From Clostridiales bacterium 1_7_47FAA (GTDB lineage: Bacteria > Bacillota > Clostridia > Lachnospirales > Lachnospiraceae): a stretch of DNA of 64,000 nucleotides. Shown one piece after another: positions 60,953 through 64,000 of the stretch (the stretch's first letter is position 1; each line of letters opens with the position of its first letter). The translations under genes and the position numbers were made by a program. A model generated the notes under the pieces. It saw only the letters and a list, made by a program, of their open reading frames with translations. It had not been told where the DNA came from and made no database searches. The stretch spans positions 1,077,366-1,141,365 of the forward strand of contig DS990261.1 of NCBI GenBank assembly GCA_000155435.1, given 5' to 3'.

Positions 60953-64000
<3,048 letters not shown>

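Overview
The window looks like the chromosome of a spore-forming, anaerobic Lachnospiraceae bacterium, probably of the Enterocloster (Clostridium bolteae/clostridioforme) group. The evidence is Gram-positive ribosome binding sites, spore genes (gpr, spoIIP, a spoVAF-type gerA gene), class II GalT, HPr/PTS genes and protein sequences typical of that family. The genus is an inference. No rRNA, tRNA or CRISPR array was found by eye. GC content is near 50% except for the AT-rich first 2.8 kb.

Region by region. 1-2.8 kb is a decayed mobile-element zone. It holds an orphan DUF4160 gene, two short integrase C-terminal remnants, an ISLre2-type transposase remnant, and a complete convergent type I toxin-antitoxin module (25-residue holin-like toxin) whose antitoxin promoter region is repeated at the left window edge. 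2.8-5.3 kb encodes a lipoprotein serpin and a secreted DUF1266 protein. 5.3-7.6 kb has holA, a UPF0340 protein and a cytidylate-kinase-like gene. 7.8-13.7 kb is a sugar locus: an AraC regulator with two unlisted small genes behind it, divergent from HAD phosphatase, GH3 glycosidase and GPH transporter. 13.7-23.2 kb is core: rpsT, gpr, spoIIP, lepA, hemW, alkD-like, ahpC and an AhpF-N-like partner.

23.2-32.3 kb is a glycerol/dihydroxyacetone locus: glpP, glpK, glpF, three genes of an anaerobic glycerol-3-phosphate oxidising complex, a small Cys-repeat protein, then dhaK-dhaL-dhaM. Several intercistronic hairpins suggest control by antitermination. HPr, encoded at 59.5 kb, is the expected phosphoryl donor for DhaM and for the PTS. 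32.3-35.5 kb carries NusG-II, FMN-binding, TPR and Gx-transporter genes that may serve a membrane redox function. 35.5-41.4 kb has galT, then a fructose-type PTS (IIA, IIC, IIB) with its PRD regulator.

41.4-48.1 kb contains a cupin, an FAD oxidoreductase, spoVAF with a SigG-like promoter, a free-standing four-hairpin RNA candidate, a superoxide reductase, an Rrf2 regulator with a probable operator, yitT and tcdA. 48.2-64 kb is housekeeping: nadE with a structured leader, an rRNA/tRNA methyltransferase, nfeD-like, patatin, argF, birA, mutY, yegS-like, rpoD, queH, HPr, an enolase-superfamily gene remnant, a P-loop kinase, and gltB running off the right edge.

No large undescribed defence or biosynthetic system was seen. 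The best candidates for new biology are the TA module with its repeated antitoxin promoter, the 45.1 kb RNA, the Cys-repeat protein of the glycerol operon, and the nadE leader.
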